From NCBI RefSeq assembly GCF_017642925.1, contig NZ_JAEPOL010000007.1:1-64000 (forward strand): a stretch of 64,000 nucleotides of DNA, given 5' to 3'. The notes beneath the pieces were generated by a model. The model had not been told where the DNA came from. It did no database searches and was given only the letters and a program-made list of their open reading frames with translations. This document shows, one piece after another, positions 53,593-63,149 of the stretch. Source of the DNA: Maricaulis sp. (GTDB lineage Bacteria > Pseudomonadota > Alphaproteobacteria > Caulobacterales > Maricaulaceae). A program made the translations under genes and the position numbers. Every line of letters starts with the position of its first letter. Position 1 is the first letter of the stretch.

Positions 53593-54369
53593 CTAGTGAC
53601 CCGGGTGCAGAGCGTCGGAAAGGTAGATGCAGGTCAGGATGGCGAACACGTAAGCCTGCAGGAAGGCGACCAGGAACTCCAGCGCCGTCAGGCCCAGCGT
53701 CATCGCGAACGGTGCGATGCCGAGGACATAGCCGCCCACGCCGAGACCGGCGCCGAGCATCACGATGAAGCCCGCGAAGACTTTCAGCAGGATGTGGCCG
53801 GCCAGCATGTTGGCGAACAGACGCACCGAGTGGCTGATCGGACGCGAGATAAAGGAGATCACCTCGATCAGCGACACGAAGGGCAGGATGTAGCCCGGAA
53901 CGCCGGACGGTACGAACAGTTTGAGGAATTTCGGGCCGTTCTTGAACACGCCATAGATAATGACGGTCAGCCAGACCAGCATCGCCAGAGCCACCGTCAC
54001 GATCAGGTGGCTGGTGATGGTAAAGGAGTGCAGGCCCGGTCCCGGGAAGTACGGGAACATGCCCAGCATGTTGGCGACCAGGATAAAGATGAAGAGCGTG
54101 AAGACGAACGGGAAGAAGCGCAGCGCGTCCGGACCGGCGGTCGAGCGCAGCATGTCCGCCACAAAGCCGTAGATGATCTCGGCCACCGACTGGGCGCGGT
54201 TCGGCACCAGGGCGCGGCTGGACATCGCCAGCGTGAAGAGCAGGACGGTCAGGACCGTCGTCAGCATCATGAAGAAGCTGGAATTGGTGAAGGCCAGATT
54301 CAGGCCGAAAGCTTCGAACGGAACCAGCTCGTGAACTTCGAACTGCTTGATCGGGTTGGTGTCTGCCAC
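53593..54369 (-). CDS. atpB: ATP synthase Fo subunit a
   Basis: Stator proton-channel subunit. The 258 aa protein has five to six membrane helices and the essential Arg in [22 protein letters not shown] (split here as [17 protein letters not shown]). The conserved Asn/His/Gln in the last helix ([21 protein letters not shown]) is present. Gap to atpE 61 bp. Part of the atpI-B-E-F'-F unit. Confidence 0.97.
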   Translation of the reverse strand: MADTNPIKQFEVHELVPFEAFGLNLAFTNSSFFMMLTTVLTVLLFTLAMSSRALVPNRAQSVAEIIYGFVADMLRSTAGPDALRFFPFVFTLFIFILVANMLGMFPYFPGPGLHSFTITSHLIVTVALAMLVWLTVIIYGVFKNGPKFLKLFVPSGVPGYILPFVSLIEVISFISRPISHSVRLFANMLAGHILLKVFAGFIVMLGAGLGVGGYVLGIAPFAMTLGLTALEFLVAFLQAYVFAILTCIYLSDALHPGH

Positions 54370-54434
54370 GCCCGGCCTCTCTTCAATCGTTATTGCGGCC
54401 AGGGCCGCGATTCTTCCGGCAGAGCCCGGTGCGC

Positions 54435-54755
54435 CTAGCGCTCCTGCGACTCCGAACTGATTTCCTGCGCAGCCCTTACGACATTCAGCGTGCCGGCTGC
54501 AAACCCAAACATCGTTCCGGCAATCAGGCCCCAGGGCGAAATGCCGGCGAAATGGTCCAGGGCAAAGCCCAGACCTCCGCCAACCAGAACCCCGCCAAAG
54601 AATTCCGAGCCATAGCGCATCCCCAGCTGCCAGGCAGATCGCTGGGCGTTATCCGGTTTCGGTCTGTACTTCTCGCGCCGCGCATCGATGCGCTGCTGCA
54701 GGGAGTCCAGATCGGCTTTGGATGGGTCGCGCGGGCTTTCGTCTTTGCGTGACAT
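54435..54755 (-). CDS. atpI: ATP synthase assembly protein AtpI
   Basis: The 106 aa protein has a charged N-terminus ([19 protein letters not shown]) and two membrane helices in the second half ([20 protein letters not shown], [21 protein letters not shown]). AtpI assists c-ring assembly and magnesium or calcium uptake in other bacteria. The start is the ATG at 54755 ([13 protein letters not shown]); a longer frame adds unrelated residues. It is the first gene of the Fo operon. Confidence 0.9.
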   Translation of the reverse strand: MSRKDESPRDPSKADLDSLQQRIDARREKYRPKPDNAQRSAWQLGMRYGSEFFGGVLVGGGLGFALDHFAGISPWGLIAGTMFGFAAGTLNVVRAAQEISSESQER

Positions 54756-54878
54756 GACTGACCGGTCTGCCAACGGAAGAACAGCCCCCCGCAGGCGCGC
54801 GCACACTATCCACGGCCCCCCGGCAAGTCAAGCAAGGGTGCAGGCGATTTAACTTGCTGAAATAGAAAGATAAAATGC

Positions 54879-57800
54879 CTATTCGGCGGCGATGAGTTGT
54901 TCCGCACCCACCAGGTCGACCGAGACCAGCTGGGAAACGCCGCGCTCGGCCATGGTGACGCCGTAGAGCCGGTCCATGCGCGACATGGTCAGGGCATTGT
55001 GGGTGATCACCAGGAAACGCGTCTCGGTCAGCCGGCGCATCTCGGCCAGCATACGGCAATAGCGGTCGACATTGGCATCGTCGAGCGGTGCATCGACCTC
55101 GTCGAGCACGCAGACCGGTGCCGGATTGGACAGGAAGACCGCAAAGATAAGCGCCGACGCTGTCAGCGCCTGCTCGCCGCCGGACATCAGCGACATGTTC
55201 TCCATCTTCTTGCCCGGCGGGCAGGCCATGATTTCCAGGCCGGCTTCCAGCGGGTCGTCGCTTTCGGTCAGGCGCAGCTCGGCATGGCCGCCCTCGAACA
55301 GGGTGGAGAAGAGATTGCGGAAATGCCCGTCGACAATATCGAAGGCTTCCAGCAGGCGCGCGCGGCCCTCGCGGGACAGCTCGTCCACCGCCTTGCGCAG
55401 GCGCGCGATGGCCTCGATCAGATCGTCCCGCTCCCGCGTCATCTCTTCCATGCGCGTGGCGAGTTCCTCGGCTTCCTCGTCGGCGCGCAGATTGACGGCG
55501 CCCAGCCGCTCGCGGCCCTGACGGGCCTCGTCCAGACGGCGCTCCAGCTCGGCCGGCGTCAGTTCGGAAATCTCGTCCTCATCGACCCGTTTGGACAGCG
55601 TGCCCGGTGCCTCGCCGGTCGCGTCCTGCAGGCGCTCCGTCGTCTCGTTCAGGCGTTCCTTCGCACCGCTGAGGCGGGCCTCGGCGGCGGCGCGGCCTTC
55701 GCGTGCCGCGGATGCGGCGGCCTCGGCCTGGCGGGCGGCACTGTCGGCTTCCTTCACCTGGCCTTCGGTGGTCGAGGCGGCCTCGCGGGCTTCTTCCGCG
55801 GCACGCTCGGCGGCCTGCACCTTGCCGGTCAGGGCGAGGATCTTTTCCTGCAGCACTTCGGGTTTTGCCCGCGCCTCGTCCAGCGCCTTGCCGGCGTCTG
55901 CCGACTGGCTTTCGATATCGGTGATACGGGCTTCGGCCGCCTTGCAGCGCTCAGCCCAGGCATCATGATCGCGCTTGAAGCCCATGCGGCGCTGACGGCG
56001 CAGCTCACCTTCGCGGCGCACGCCGTCCAGCCGGGCCCGGGCATCGGCTGCCGCCTGACGGGCTTCGTCAGCGGCTTCGCGGGCTGCATCCAGGGCCTCG
56101 GTATCGCCATCGCTGGCCTCGGCCTCTTCCAGAAGGGCCTGCGCGGCCTTGCGGCCGGACTGGGTCTCGGCCTGTTCGGCAGTCAGCCGCTCGATCCGTT
56201 CCTTCAGCGCCGTGGCCCGGGCTGCATCCTGCGCGCTCTTTTCGCGCAGGGACGAGACGCGGGCGAGGGCATCGCGCGCCGCCCGGTCGGCCGGACCGAT
56301 TGCGGCGCGGGCCGATTGTTCGCCGGCACGGGCGGTTTCCGCGGCGGTGCGTGCGGCGGCCTCGGCCGTGCGGGCTGATTCGTGCGCTTCGGCCGTCTCC
56401 TCCAGCTCGGTGCGGACGGCATCCAGGCGATTGCGGTTTTCCAGACGGGCAACGGCGGCGGAAGGCGCGTCGGCGCGCGCGACCAGCCCGTCCCAGCGCC
56501 ACAGATCGCCGTCACGCGTGACCAGGCGCTGGCCCGGTTTCAGCTTCGCGGCCGCCTCGGCGGCCTTCTCCGGCCTGATCACGCCGATCGCGTCCAGCCG
56601 CGCCTTCAGTGCCTTGGGCGCTTCGACGTGGTCGGACAGGGGCACGCAACCTCCCGGCAGCATCTCGGCCTTCACGCCGGCTTCCGACCAGTGGCGCGAT
56701 GCCGACGGATCCAGCGAAGCTTCCAGATCGTCACCCAGTGCGGCCGCCAGCGCCTGCTCATAGCCCGGCCGGGCGCGCACGGCGTCCAGCGCCGGCGAGA
56801 CGGTTTCCTGCATCGACGCGGCGAGCAGGCGTTCCAGAGCCTGCGCCTCCCGCTCGAGCCCGTCGCGGGCGGACGCCATCTCGCGCCAGGTTTCGGCAGC
56901 AGTCTCCAGCGCAGCATCGGCTGTCTGGCGCTCGGCTTCGGCACTCTCCAGCCGGGCACGCGCCTCGGTGAGGGCGATCTCGGCCTGTTCGGCATCGATT
57001 TGCGCGGTCTCAAGCTCGTGCAGGGCGGGCGAGGCTTCCAGCCGTTCGCGCTCGTCATTCGCACCGTGGATTTCGCGCGCGATTTGTTCCAGCCGCGTCT
57101 CGAACCGGCCCAGATCACGGCGCGCTGTCTCGATGGCGGCCCGCTTGTCGGCGGCTTCGCGGGCGCGTTCGTCCAGTTCGGCCTCGGCGGCCAGGCGCTG
57201 TTCTTCCGTCGCCTCTGCGGCCGACCGGGCCGCGTCCAGATTGGCGCTCTCGCGCTCGATTTCAGCGTCGAGGCCGGCGATGGCCTTCACGGCCTCGTTG
57301 CGGCTGGCCTGAGCGTCCTCGACAATCTGCCGCTCGCGGCCGGTGGCCGAGGCGAGTTCCTCCAGCCGCGCCTCCAGGCGTTCGATGGTGCGCTCGATCT
57401 CGGCGGCATCGCGCTCAAGCAGATCGCGTTCGCGCTCCAGACGGCGCAGGGCCGCTGCCGCTTCGGCCTCAGCTTGGCGCGCCGGCTCGCGGGCCGCTGC
57501 CAGGATTTCCGCCTGGGTACGGGCTTCAGCCGCGGCGCGCGTCGCGGTCTCGGCAGCGTCGCGCTTGTCGGCCAGTTCCGCTTCGGCGGTGTCGACGGCG
57601 GTCGCCGCCTCGCGCCAGCGATTGAGCCAGACAGCGGCTTCCAGGGCGCGGATCGACGCAGACAGCTGGCGATAACGCGAGGCCTGGCGGGCTTGGCGTT
57701 GCAGCGAGCCGTGGCGGGAAGAAATGTCGTCGATCACCTCCTGCAGCCGGTCGAGATTGGCTTCGGCGCCTTTCAGGCGCAGTTCGGCCTCGTGGCGGCG

Positions 57801-58325
57801 TGCGCGCAGGCCGGACACGCCGGCCGCCTCTTCCAGGATGCGGCGGCGGTTCTGCGGCTTGGCGGCAATGAGTTCGGAGATCTGGCCCTGGCGCACAAGG
57901 GCGGGCGAATTGGCGCCGGTGCCCGCATCCATGAAGAGGAGCTGGACGTCCTTGGCGCGCACTTCCTCGCCATTGATCTTGTAGGCCGAGCCGGCCCCGC
58001 GCGTGATGCGGCGGGTGATCTCGAGGCTGTCGGCATCGTTGAAGCGCGCCGGGGCAAGCTTGTCCTCATTGTCGACGGTCAGCACGACTTCGGCATGGTT
58101 GCGCGAGGGGCGGGCATCGGTGCCCGCGAAGATCACGTCTTCCATGCCGTCGCCGCGCAGCGACTTGGCCGAGGTCGCGCCCATCACCCAGCGCAGGGCT
58201 TCAAGCAGGTTGGATTTACCGCAACCGTTGGGTCCGATCACGCCTGTAAGGCCCGGATCGATCCGCAAGTCGGTGGGATCGACGAAGGATTTGAATCCGG
58301 CCAGCCTCAGCTGTGTGAACTTCAC
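54879..58325 (-). CDS. smc: Chromosome segregation ATPase SMC
   Basis: Shapes and segregates the chromosome as an SMC-ScpAB ring. The 1148 aa protein has the Walker A GPNGCGKS at residues 31-38, long Ala/Glu/Arg-rich coiled coils either side of a hinge (about 500-650), and the C-terminal ABC signature LMSGGEQALTASAL with Walker B VCVLDEVDAPLDDANVD. The GTG start at 58325 has GGAGG four bases before. The ATG at 58352 is an alternative. The order with DsbA genes, dciA and mutY is recalled from Caulobacter. Confidence 0.96.
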   Translation of the reverse strand: MKFTQLRLAGFKSFVDPTDLRIDPGLTGVIGPNGCGKSNLLEALRWVMGATSAKSLRGDGMEDVIFAGTDARPSRNHAEVVLTVDNEDKLAPARFNDADSLEITRRITRGAGSAYKINGEEVRAKDVQLLFMDAGTGANSPALVRQGQISELIAAKPQNRRRILEEAAGVSGLRARRHEAELRLKGAEANLDRLQEVIDDISSRHGSLQRQARQASRYRQLSASIRALEAAVWLNRWREAATAVDTAEAELADKRDAAETATRAAAEARTQAEILAAAREPARQAEAEAAAALRRLERERDLLERDAAEIERTIERLEARLEELASATGRERQIVEDAQASRNEAVKAIAGLDAEIERESANLDAARSAAEATEEQRLAAEAELDERAREAADKRAAIETARRDLGRFETRLEQIAREIHGANDERERLEASPALHELETAQIDAEQAEIALTEARARLESAEAERQTADAALETAAETWREMASARDGLEREAQALERLLAASMQETVSPALDAVRARPGYEQALAAALGDDLEASLDPSASRHWSEAGVKAEMLPGGCVPLSDHVEAPKALKARLDAIGVIRPEKAAEAAAKLKPGQRLVTRDGDLWRWDGLVARADAPSAAVARLENRNRLDAVRTELEETAEAHESARTAEAAARTAAETARAGEQSARAAIGPADRAARDALARVSSLREKSAQDAARATALKERIERLTAEQAETQSGRKAAQALLEEAEASDGDTEALDAAREAADEARQAAADARARLDGVRREGELRRQRRMGFKRDHDAWAERCKAAEARITDIESQSADAGKALDEARAKPEVLQEKILALTGKVQAAERAAEEAREAASTTEGQVKEADSAARQAEAAASAAREGRAAAEARLSGAKERLNETTERLQDATGEAPGTLSKRVDEDEISELTPAELERRLDEARQGRERLGAVNLRADEEAEELATRMEEMTRERDDLIEAIARLRKAVDELSREGRARLLEAFDIVDGHFRNLFSTLFEGGHAELRLTESDDPLEAGLEIMACPPGKKMENMSLMSGGEQALTASALIFAVFLSNPAPVCVLDEVDAPLDDANVDRYCRMLAEMRRLTETRFLVITHNALTMSRMDRLYGVTMAERGVSQLVSVDLVGAEQLIAAE

Positions 58326-58391
58326 CCGACCTCCATTGCGCCGCCTGCCCACTCTTGTAGCGGAGGATTGCGGCGCTTTCCTGCTGCGATT

Positions 58392-59108
58392 CTAGTTTTG
58401 CGAATCGGACTCGTTCAGGAAGTGAAGGATGATTCGGCGGAAAGAGTCTTCGTTCAAGTGGCCGGGAACCCTTTCCCCATTAAGAATAAGGGGTTCGTCG
58501 CCATAGTAGAAGAGCGGGCCGGCGCCGCGATTGGTAGCGATGAGCACGTCACCGCCGATCAGGAAGGCCGGCGTGCCGGGAATCTCGTACTCGACCGATT
58601 GCTGGGCCGCCGCGTTGAGAGCCTCATTCATGGCCGGGTCCTGCAGGCAGCCCATGAGCTGTTCCGGTGTCAGGCCGACGGCACCGCCGATCCGGTTATA
58701 GACCCCCAGGACATCGCCGCCGGCGCGCGCCGTTTCGAACAGGCTCTGCTGTTCGGCGAACAGCAGGTCGACGGCATCGAAGAAACGATCTTCCGGTGCG
58801 CATTCGGCAAGAATGGTGCTGGCCGCAGCAAGCTGCACCGGATTGGTCAGCATGGGACGATAGACCCAGCGCACCCGTCCGGTGTCGACGAACTCCTCCT
58901 TCACCATCGGCCACACAGTGTTCTGGAAATGGGCGCAGTGCGGGCAGGCAAAGGAGGCGTATTCCACGATCACCAGCGGCGCATCGGGATCGCCCAGGGC
59001 ATGGTCGTCCGCGGTCTCGGCCTGGCCGGGGTGCTGGCCCAGTGCCGCCGGAACGGCGAGCAGAAGCAGGGCCAGTGCGCCGGCGATGCGGTTGAGAAAC
59101 CCGGTCAT
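58392..59108 (-). CDS. DsbA-family periplasmic thiol oxidoreductase 1
   Basis: The 238 aa exported protein has a signal peptide (FLNRIAGALALLLLAVPAALG) and the thioredoxin-fold active site ASFACPHCAHFQ with the CPHC motif. The cis-Pro loop is EIPGTPAFLIGG. Extra Cys in AECAPEDRFFD and LMGCLQD may form another disulfide. It oxidises or reshuffles disulfides in exported proteins. It ends before smc and overlaps the next DsbA gene by four bases. Confidence 0.92.
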   Translation of the reverse strand: MTGFLNRIAGALALLLLAVPAALGQHPGQAETADDHALGDPDAPLVIVEYASFACPHCAHFQNTVWPMVKEEFVDTGRVRWVYRPMLTNPVQLAAASTILAECAPEDRFFDAVDLLFAEQQSLFETARAGGDVLGVYNRIGGAVGLTPEQLMGCLQDPAMNEALNAAAQQSVEYEIPGTPAFLIGGDVLIATNRGAGPLFYYGDEPLILNGERVPGHLNEDSFRRIILHFLNESDSQN

Positions 59109-59845
59109 TCGGCGGTCTCGCCGGCTTGCGCCAGAAGGTGGTCGATCAGGCGGGTGAAGGTTTCCGCATCGGCCAGGCCCGGCAGAGGCTCGCCATCGAT
59201 CATCACCTGCTCGCCGTCGAGGAAATAGGTGTATTCCGTCGCACCCGGCGCGCGGCGCGCTTCCAGCATGCGGCCGTTGAAGATGAAGCGCGGCGTACCG
59301 TCCACACCGTCAGCAATCGCACGGTCGTGCGCGGCGACGATGGACTGGTTGATCTCCTCATTGTTGAGGCAGGCGATGAAGTCCTGCTCGCTAAGCCCCA
59401 TCGACCGCGCGATGGCGAGATACTGGCCGCGGGCGCTGCCCTGGGTCTGGGCGGCCTGGAAGATCGCGCGCTGTTGCTGGAACAACAGGTTGACCATGTC
59501 GAAATAACGCTCTTCCGGCACGCAATGGGCGAGCGAGAAGCCGGCGATGGCGAATTGCGGCGAGCCGGTGATCATCTCGCGCAGCACATAACGCATGCGG
59601 CCGGTTTCGATGTAGTTCTCCTCGATCGTCGGGAAGACTTCCTCGTGGAAGGCCGCGCAGTGCGGACAGGCGACCGAGGAATACTCGATCATCGTCAAGG
59701 CCGCGTCGGCATTGCCCATGCCGCGATCGCTGGCGCGCTCATAGCGGGACTGGCCCTCGCCGGGCGCGTCGCCGCCACCGCAGGCACCCAGAACAAGGCT
59801 CGCCGTCAGGGCGGCTGCGGAAAACACACGTCGTGTCAGGTTCAT
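59105..59845 (-). CDS. DsbA-family periplasmic thiol oxidoreductase 2, lipoprotein
   Basis: The 246 aa protein has a lipoprotein signal (ALTASLVLGACGGG) and the active site SVACPHCAAFHEEVFP (CPHC). The cis-Pro is in DGTPRFIFNGR. GFSLAHCVPEERYFD and FIACLNNEEIN add two Cys. It is closely similar to the third gene of the cluster, so they look like a recent duplication. Membrane anchoring should tether it on the periplasmic side. Confidence 0.92.
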   Translation of the reverse strand: MNLTRRVFSAAALTASLVLGACGGGDAPGEGQSRYERASDRGMGNADAALTMIEYSSVACPHCAAFHEEVFPTIEENYIETGRMRYVLREMITGSPQFAIAGFSLAHCVPEERYFDMVNLLFQQQRAIFQAAQTQGSARGQYLAIARSMGLSEQDFIACLNNEEINQSIVAAHDRAIADGVDGTPRFIFNGRMLEARRAPGATEYTYFLDGEQVMIDGEPLPGLADAETFTRLIDHLLAQAGETAE

Positions 59846-59974
59846 CGAAGGGCTCTCCCCGAGAAATTGCCAGTTGCCGGCACGGCCCCGTCCCGTGCGG
59901 TCTCGCCGCAGCTTAACCGCTCAGGCGGGGCTGTTGCCACCACCTCGCTCAGATTTGATCAGCGCTTTTTGCGA

Positions 59975-60700
59975 TCAGCCGCCGGCGGACTGCGCCAGAA
60001 GATGGTCGATCAGGCGCGCAAACGTCTCCCCGTCCTGGCGGGCGGGCAGCGGTTCGCCATCGATCACCACCTGTTCGCCGCCGAGGAAATAGGTCGGCTG
60101 GGATGCCCCCGGCGCGGTGCGTGCCTCCAGAAGCTCGCCATTGAAGGCGAAATTCGGTGTCAGGCTGACGCCGCTGGCCATCGCGGCCTCGTGCGAGGCG
60201 ACAATGGCGCTATTGATGTCCGTATCGTTGAGGCAGGCGTCGAACTGCGCTTCGCTCAGCCCCATCGAGCGGGCGATCGTCACATAGCGGGCACGGACAT
60301 TGCCGCCGCTGCGGGCGGTGTCGAAGATCGCCTGCTGCTGTTCGAACAGCACGTCGATCGTGTCGAAATAGCGTTCTTCGGGAACACAATGCGCCAGCGA
60401 AAAGCCGGCGACGGCGAATTGCGGCGGACCGTTCAGCATCTCGTGCAGCACCACGCGCATCTGGCCGGCTTCGATATAGGGCTCCAGTGCCGGATACACT
60501 TCGTCGTGGAAGCGGGCGCAATGGACGCAGGCGACCGAGGAATACTCCGTCATCGTCACCGGCGCATCCGCTGCACCGAGACTGCGGCCGGTTTCGGCCA
60601 CCGTGCCGCCGCCCGGATTGTCCGAAGAATTGCCGCAGGCGGCCAGCGCCGTGGCGGCCGCCAGGGCCGTGGCGGTGAAGAAGCGTCGTGTCAGTGTCAT
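59975..60700 (-). CDS. DsbA-family periplasmic thiol oxidoreductase 3, altered active site
   Basis: The 241 aa protein is a close paralogue of gene 2 with a lipoprotein signal (TALAACGNSSDNPGG), but its active site is SVACVHCARFHDEVYP, so the CPHC Pro is Val (CVHC). The cis-Pro is in VSLTPNFAFNGE. The same SLAHCVPEERYFD segment is shared. The changed dipeptide should alter the redox potential, suggesting a different job, for example as an isomerase or with another partner. Confidence 0.92.
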   Translation of the reverse strand: MTLTRRFFTATALAAATALAACGNSSDNPGGGTVAETGRSLGAADAPVTMTEYSSVACVHCARFHDEVYPALEPYIEAGQMRVVLHEMLNGPPQFAVAGFSLAHCVPEERYFDTIDVLFEQQQAIFDTARSGGNVRARYVTIARSMGLSEAQFDACLNDTDINSAIVASHEAAMASGVSLTPNFAFNGELLEARTAPGASQPTYFLGGEQVVIDGEPLPARQDGETFARLIDHLLAQSAGG

Positions 60701-60725
60701 GTGTCCCCCGGGAAACGCCTGGATG

Positions 60726-61256
60726 CTACGGCTCGTCCCGGCGGTGAATCGCGCGGGAAAACCGGTCGAGCGCCGACAATAGCCGCGCTTCCGGCGTTGT
60801 CGCCTCTGTCTCGCCGGTGTGTGATGAAGATTGCAGCTTTTTCACGCCGGCCGCGGGCGCGTCGGCGGGCTTGCTCGCCTGTCCCTGCACGATGCGCAGG
60901 CGGGTCGGGGCCCGGTCGCCGGAATGGGTGCGGATCCGCTCGAGAATCCGGCGGCTCTCTGCCTGCAGGATGGCCCCCGCGGGGCCGCGCGCCTCGATCA
61001 CCAGCGTACTGATACCGCCGCTGCGCTGGACGGTTTTCGGCGTGCTCCAGTCGGCCAGGCGCTTGCCGACGATTTCCGGCCAGTGTTCGCGCAATTGCTC
61101 AACCCCGATGCCGAACTGCCGGGTCAGCGGCTTCAGCACCCGTTCGGCGGCCCGCCCGGCGGAGGGCGCGGGCTGGATGGCCCGCCGGCCGCGGCGGCTG
61201 CCGATATAGGCGCTGGCTGCGGCTTCCAGTGTTGACGAGGGCGGTTTGCGCTTCAT
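60726..61256 (-). CDS. DciA-like DUF721 protein, putative replicative helicase loader
   Basis: The 176 aa basic protein has the DUF721 pattern in its first 100 residues: IGVEQLREHWPEIVGKRLADWSTP, GGISTLVIEARGPAGAILQ and ILERIRTHSG. DciA helps load the DnaB helicase in bacteria that lack DnaC. The start is the ATG at 61256 (MKRKPPSSTLEAAAS). It is divergent from mutY with a 77 bp gap that contains a 13 bp tandem repeat. Confidence 0.87.
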   Translation of the reverse strand: MKRKPPSSTLEAAASAYIGSRRGRRAIQPAPSAGRAAERVLKPLTRQFGIGVEQLREHWPEIVGKRLADWSTPKTVQRSGGISTLVIEARGPAGAILQAESRRILERIRTHSGDRAPTRLRIVQGQASKPADAPAAGVKKLQSSSHTGETEATTPEARLLSALDRFSRAIHRRDEP

Positions 61257-61281
61257 GCTGCGCACTCTCGCTGCGAAGCGG

Positions 61282-61320
61282 CCTGCCTGCAAGTCCTGCC
61301 TGCAAGTCCAGCCTGCAAAC
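61282..61320. repeat. Three tandem copies of a 13 bp unit between dciA and mutY
   Basis: CCTGCCTGCAAGT occurs at 61282-61294 and 61295-61307 exactly, and as CCAGCCTGCAAAC at 61308-61320. It fills half of the divergent promoter region, just ahead of the mutY ribosome site. The unit carries a TGCAAG element; no known regulator is recognised. Confidence 0.85.
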
Positions 61321-61333
61321 CCGGAAGGTTTCG

Positions 61334-62395
61334 ATGAGCGCATCCCTTTCCCCGCGTCAGGATATCGCCCGCCTGCGGGCGGCATTGCTGGACTGGTATG
61401 ACCGGGAAGGCCGGACGCTGCCCTGGCGGATCCGTCCGGAGGACCGCGCGGCCGGCCGCGTCGCCGATCCCTATGCGATCTGGCTGTCGGAAATCATGCT
61501 GCAGCAGACCACGGTGCCGCACGCCACGCCCTACTGGTTCCGCTTTCTCGACCTCTGGCCGCGCGTGGAAGATCTGGCGGCCGCAGCGCGCGAGGATGTG
61601 ATGCGGGAATGGGCGGGCCTGGGTTATTACGCCCGGGCGCGAAACCTCCATGCCTGCGCCATCCACGTCGCCGAGGGACTGGGCGGCGTGTTCCCCGGCA
61701 CGCTGGACGGGCTGAAAGCCCTGCCCGGGGTGGGCGAGTACACGGCGAATGCCATTCTGGCCGCCGCTTTCGACCATCCGGCCAGCGTGGTCGACGGCAA
61801 TGTCGAACGTGTGATCACGCGGCTCCATCGGGTCCAGACACCGCTGCCCAAGGCCAAGCCGGAAATACGCCGCCTGGCCGCAGCCATCGCCTCGCCGGAC
61901 CGGCCGGGCGACTATGCCCAGGCCATCATGGATCTCGGCGCCACCGTCTGTACACCCCGCACGCCGGACTGTGCCGCCTGTCCCTGGGCCTTCGCCTGTG
62001 CGGCCCGCGCGGAAGGCGACATGACGCGCTATCCGCTGAAGGAAAAGAAAAAGCCCAAACCGGTGCGCCTCGGTACGGCCTGGCTGGTCAGGGGCGAGCA
62101 GGGACTCTGGCTGCGCCGGCGGCCCGACAAGGGCCTGCTCGGCGGCATGGTCGAAGTGCCCTCGACGTCCTGGGCGGAGGGGCCGCCGGATGAAGCCCCA
62201 CCCTTCAAGGCAGACTGGGTCTCGCGCGGCGAGGTGCGCCACGTCTTCACCCATTTCGAACTCCGGCTCGACGTGCGCGAAACCACCCCCGCCCCGGACT
62301 GGCAACCGGAAGACGGCTACTGGGCCGCCGAAGACCAGCTCGACAACCAGGCCCTGCCCAGCGTCATGCGCAAGGTGGTCAAGCTGAGGCGATAA
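61334..62395 (+). CDS. mutY: A/G-specific adenine DNA glycosylase MutY
   Basis: Removes adenine opposite 8-oxoguanine. The 353 aa protein has the HhH-GPD domain with catalytic Glu in LSEIMLQQTTV, LPGVGEYTANAILA and Asp in VVDGNVERV, the 4Fe-4S loop C-x6-C-x2-C-x5-C in CTPRTPDCAACPWAFAC, and a NUDIX-like C-terminal domain. GGAAGG lies before the ATG at 61334. The gene is close to ccrM, as recalled from Caulobacter. Confidence 0.96.
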   Translation: MSASLSPRQDIARLRAALLDWYDREGRTLPWRIRPEDRAAGRVADPYAIWLSEIMLQQTTVPHATPYWFRFLDLWPRVEDLAAAAREDVMREWAGLGYYARARNLHACAIHVAEGLGGVFPGTLDGLKALPGVGEYTANAILAAAFDHPASVVDGNVERVITRLHRVQTPLPKAKPEIRRLAAAIASPDRPGDYAQAIMDLGATVCTPRTPDCAACPWAFACAARAEGDMTRYPLKEKKKPKPVRLGTAWLVRGEQGLWLRRRPDKGLLGGMVEVPSTSWAEGPPDEAPPFKADWVSRGEVRHVFTHFELRLDVRETTPAPDWQPEDGYWAAEDQLDNQALPSVMRKVVKLRR

Positions 62396-62446
62396 GACGA
62401 GCGCCGACCGGGGGGCTGAAGTGGCGACCATCCCCCAAACATCCCG

Positions 62447-62885
62447 CCTTCTCCCGGCCGGACGCCCGGCGAAGGCCGGGCGGAGTGCCGGGATCTACGG
62501 GAAACGCATCGCTTGAAATGACCTTCGGTCGGTCCCGGATCTGCGGCCTGCCTGCGCAGGCCTCCGTCCGGGAAAAATAAGGCGGTTGGAAGAGAGAGTG
62601 AGAGTGCCGCACCAAGCACCGTCACCCTGACACCCGCTTTCGCGGGCGCAGGCTTCAGTCAGGGCCCAGTTCATAGGGCGCGGTGGCCGCGAGCTCGCAC
62701 TTATCCCGCACATCGCCGCCGCTCGGACTGAGCCCGCCTCGCCCAAATCTCCCTTTACGATCTGGGTCCTGACTTTCGTCAGGATGACGGTTTGTGGGGC
62801 GGATATCGGAAACTTATCCCCGCCCGCTCAACTGCGCGTATGCTCGCAGACGGTTTCCGGGATGGGAGGCATGAGCTCAGTCCCT
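62447..62885. repeat. Long intergenic repeat, right copy (inverted relative to 1-420)
   Basis: Reverse complement of the left-end repeat, ~440 bp with high similarity. It contains the same landmarks: AGGGACTGAGCTCATGCCTC on the minus strand at the outer end, the GTCCTGAC / GTCAGGAT hairpin near 62767-62785, and GCCTGCGCAGGC near 62556. No gene is seen in it. Confidence 0.85.
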
Positions 62886-63149
62886 TGTGCCCGGGAGCGA
62901 GCGGAGCCTGTCCGCGCTGCGGTGTGACACCCGTGGTTCCGGCAGGGCCTCCCCGACGGGTCCGACGGCACTAAACGCCCGACCGGAGTACCTGTGGGGA
63001 TTGGAAACGGGGCGGAGACGGTCCGGGAAAACTCCGCGTGCGGGATGCCGGACGGTGTCACCCACACTCACATATGCGCACCCGATGCCCGACGGCATCC
63101 CGCACCCCTCTCATCGCTCCAGGGTTCTGCCCGTGGAGGGTTTCGTGCT
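62886..63149. other. Non-coding spacer between the long repeat and the hairpin chain
   Basis: No coding region is supported. It is GC-rich and has no recognised RNA gene. Confidence 0.4.

Noticed and set aside
56382-59228. 948-residue plus-strand frame opposite smc and the DsbA gene
   Set aside because: It runs through two genes on the other strand and has no recognisable domain.
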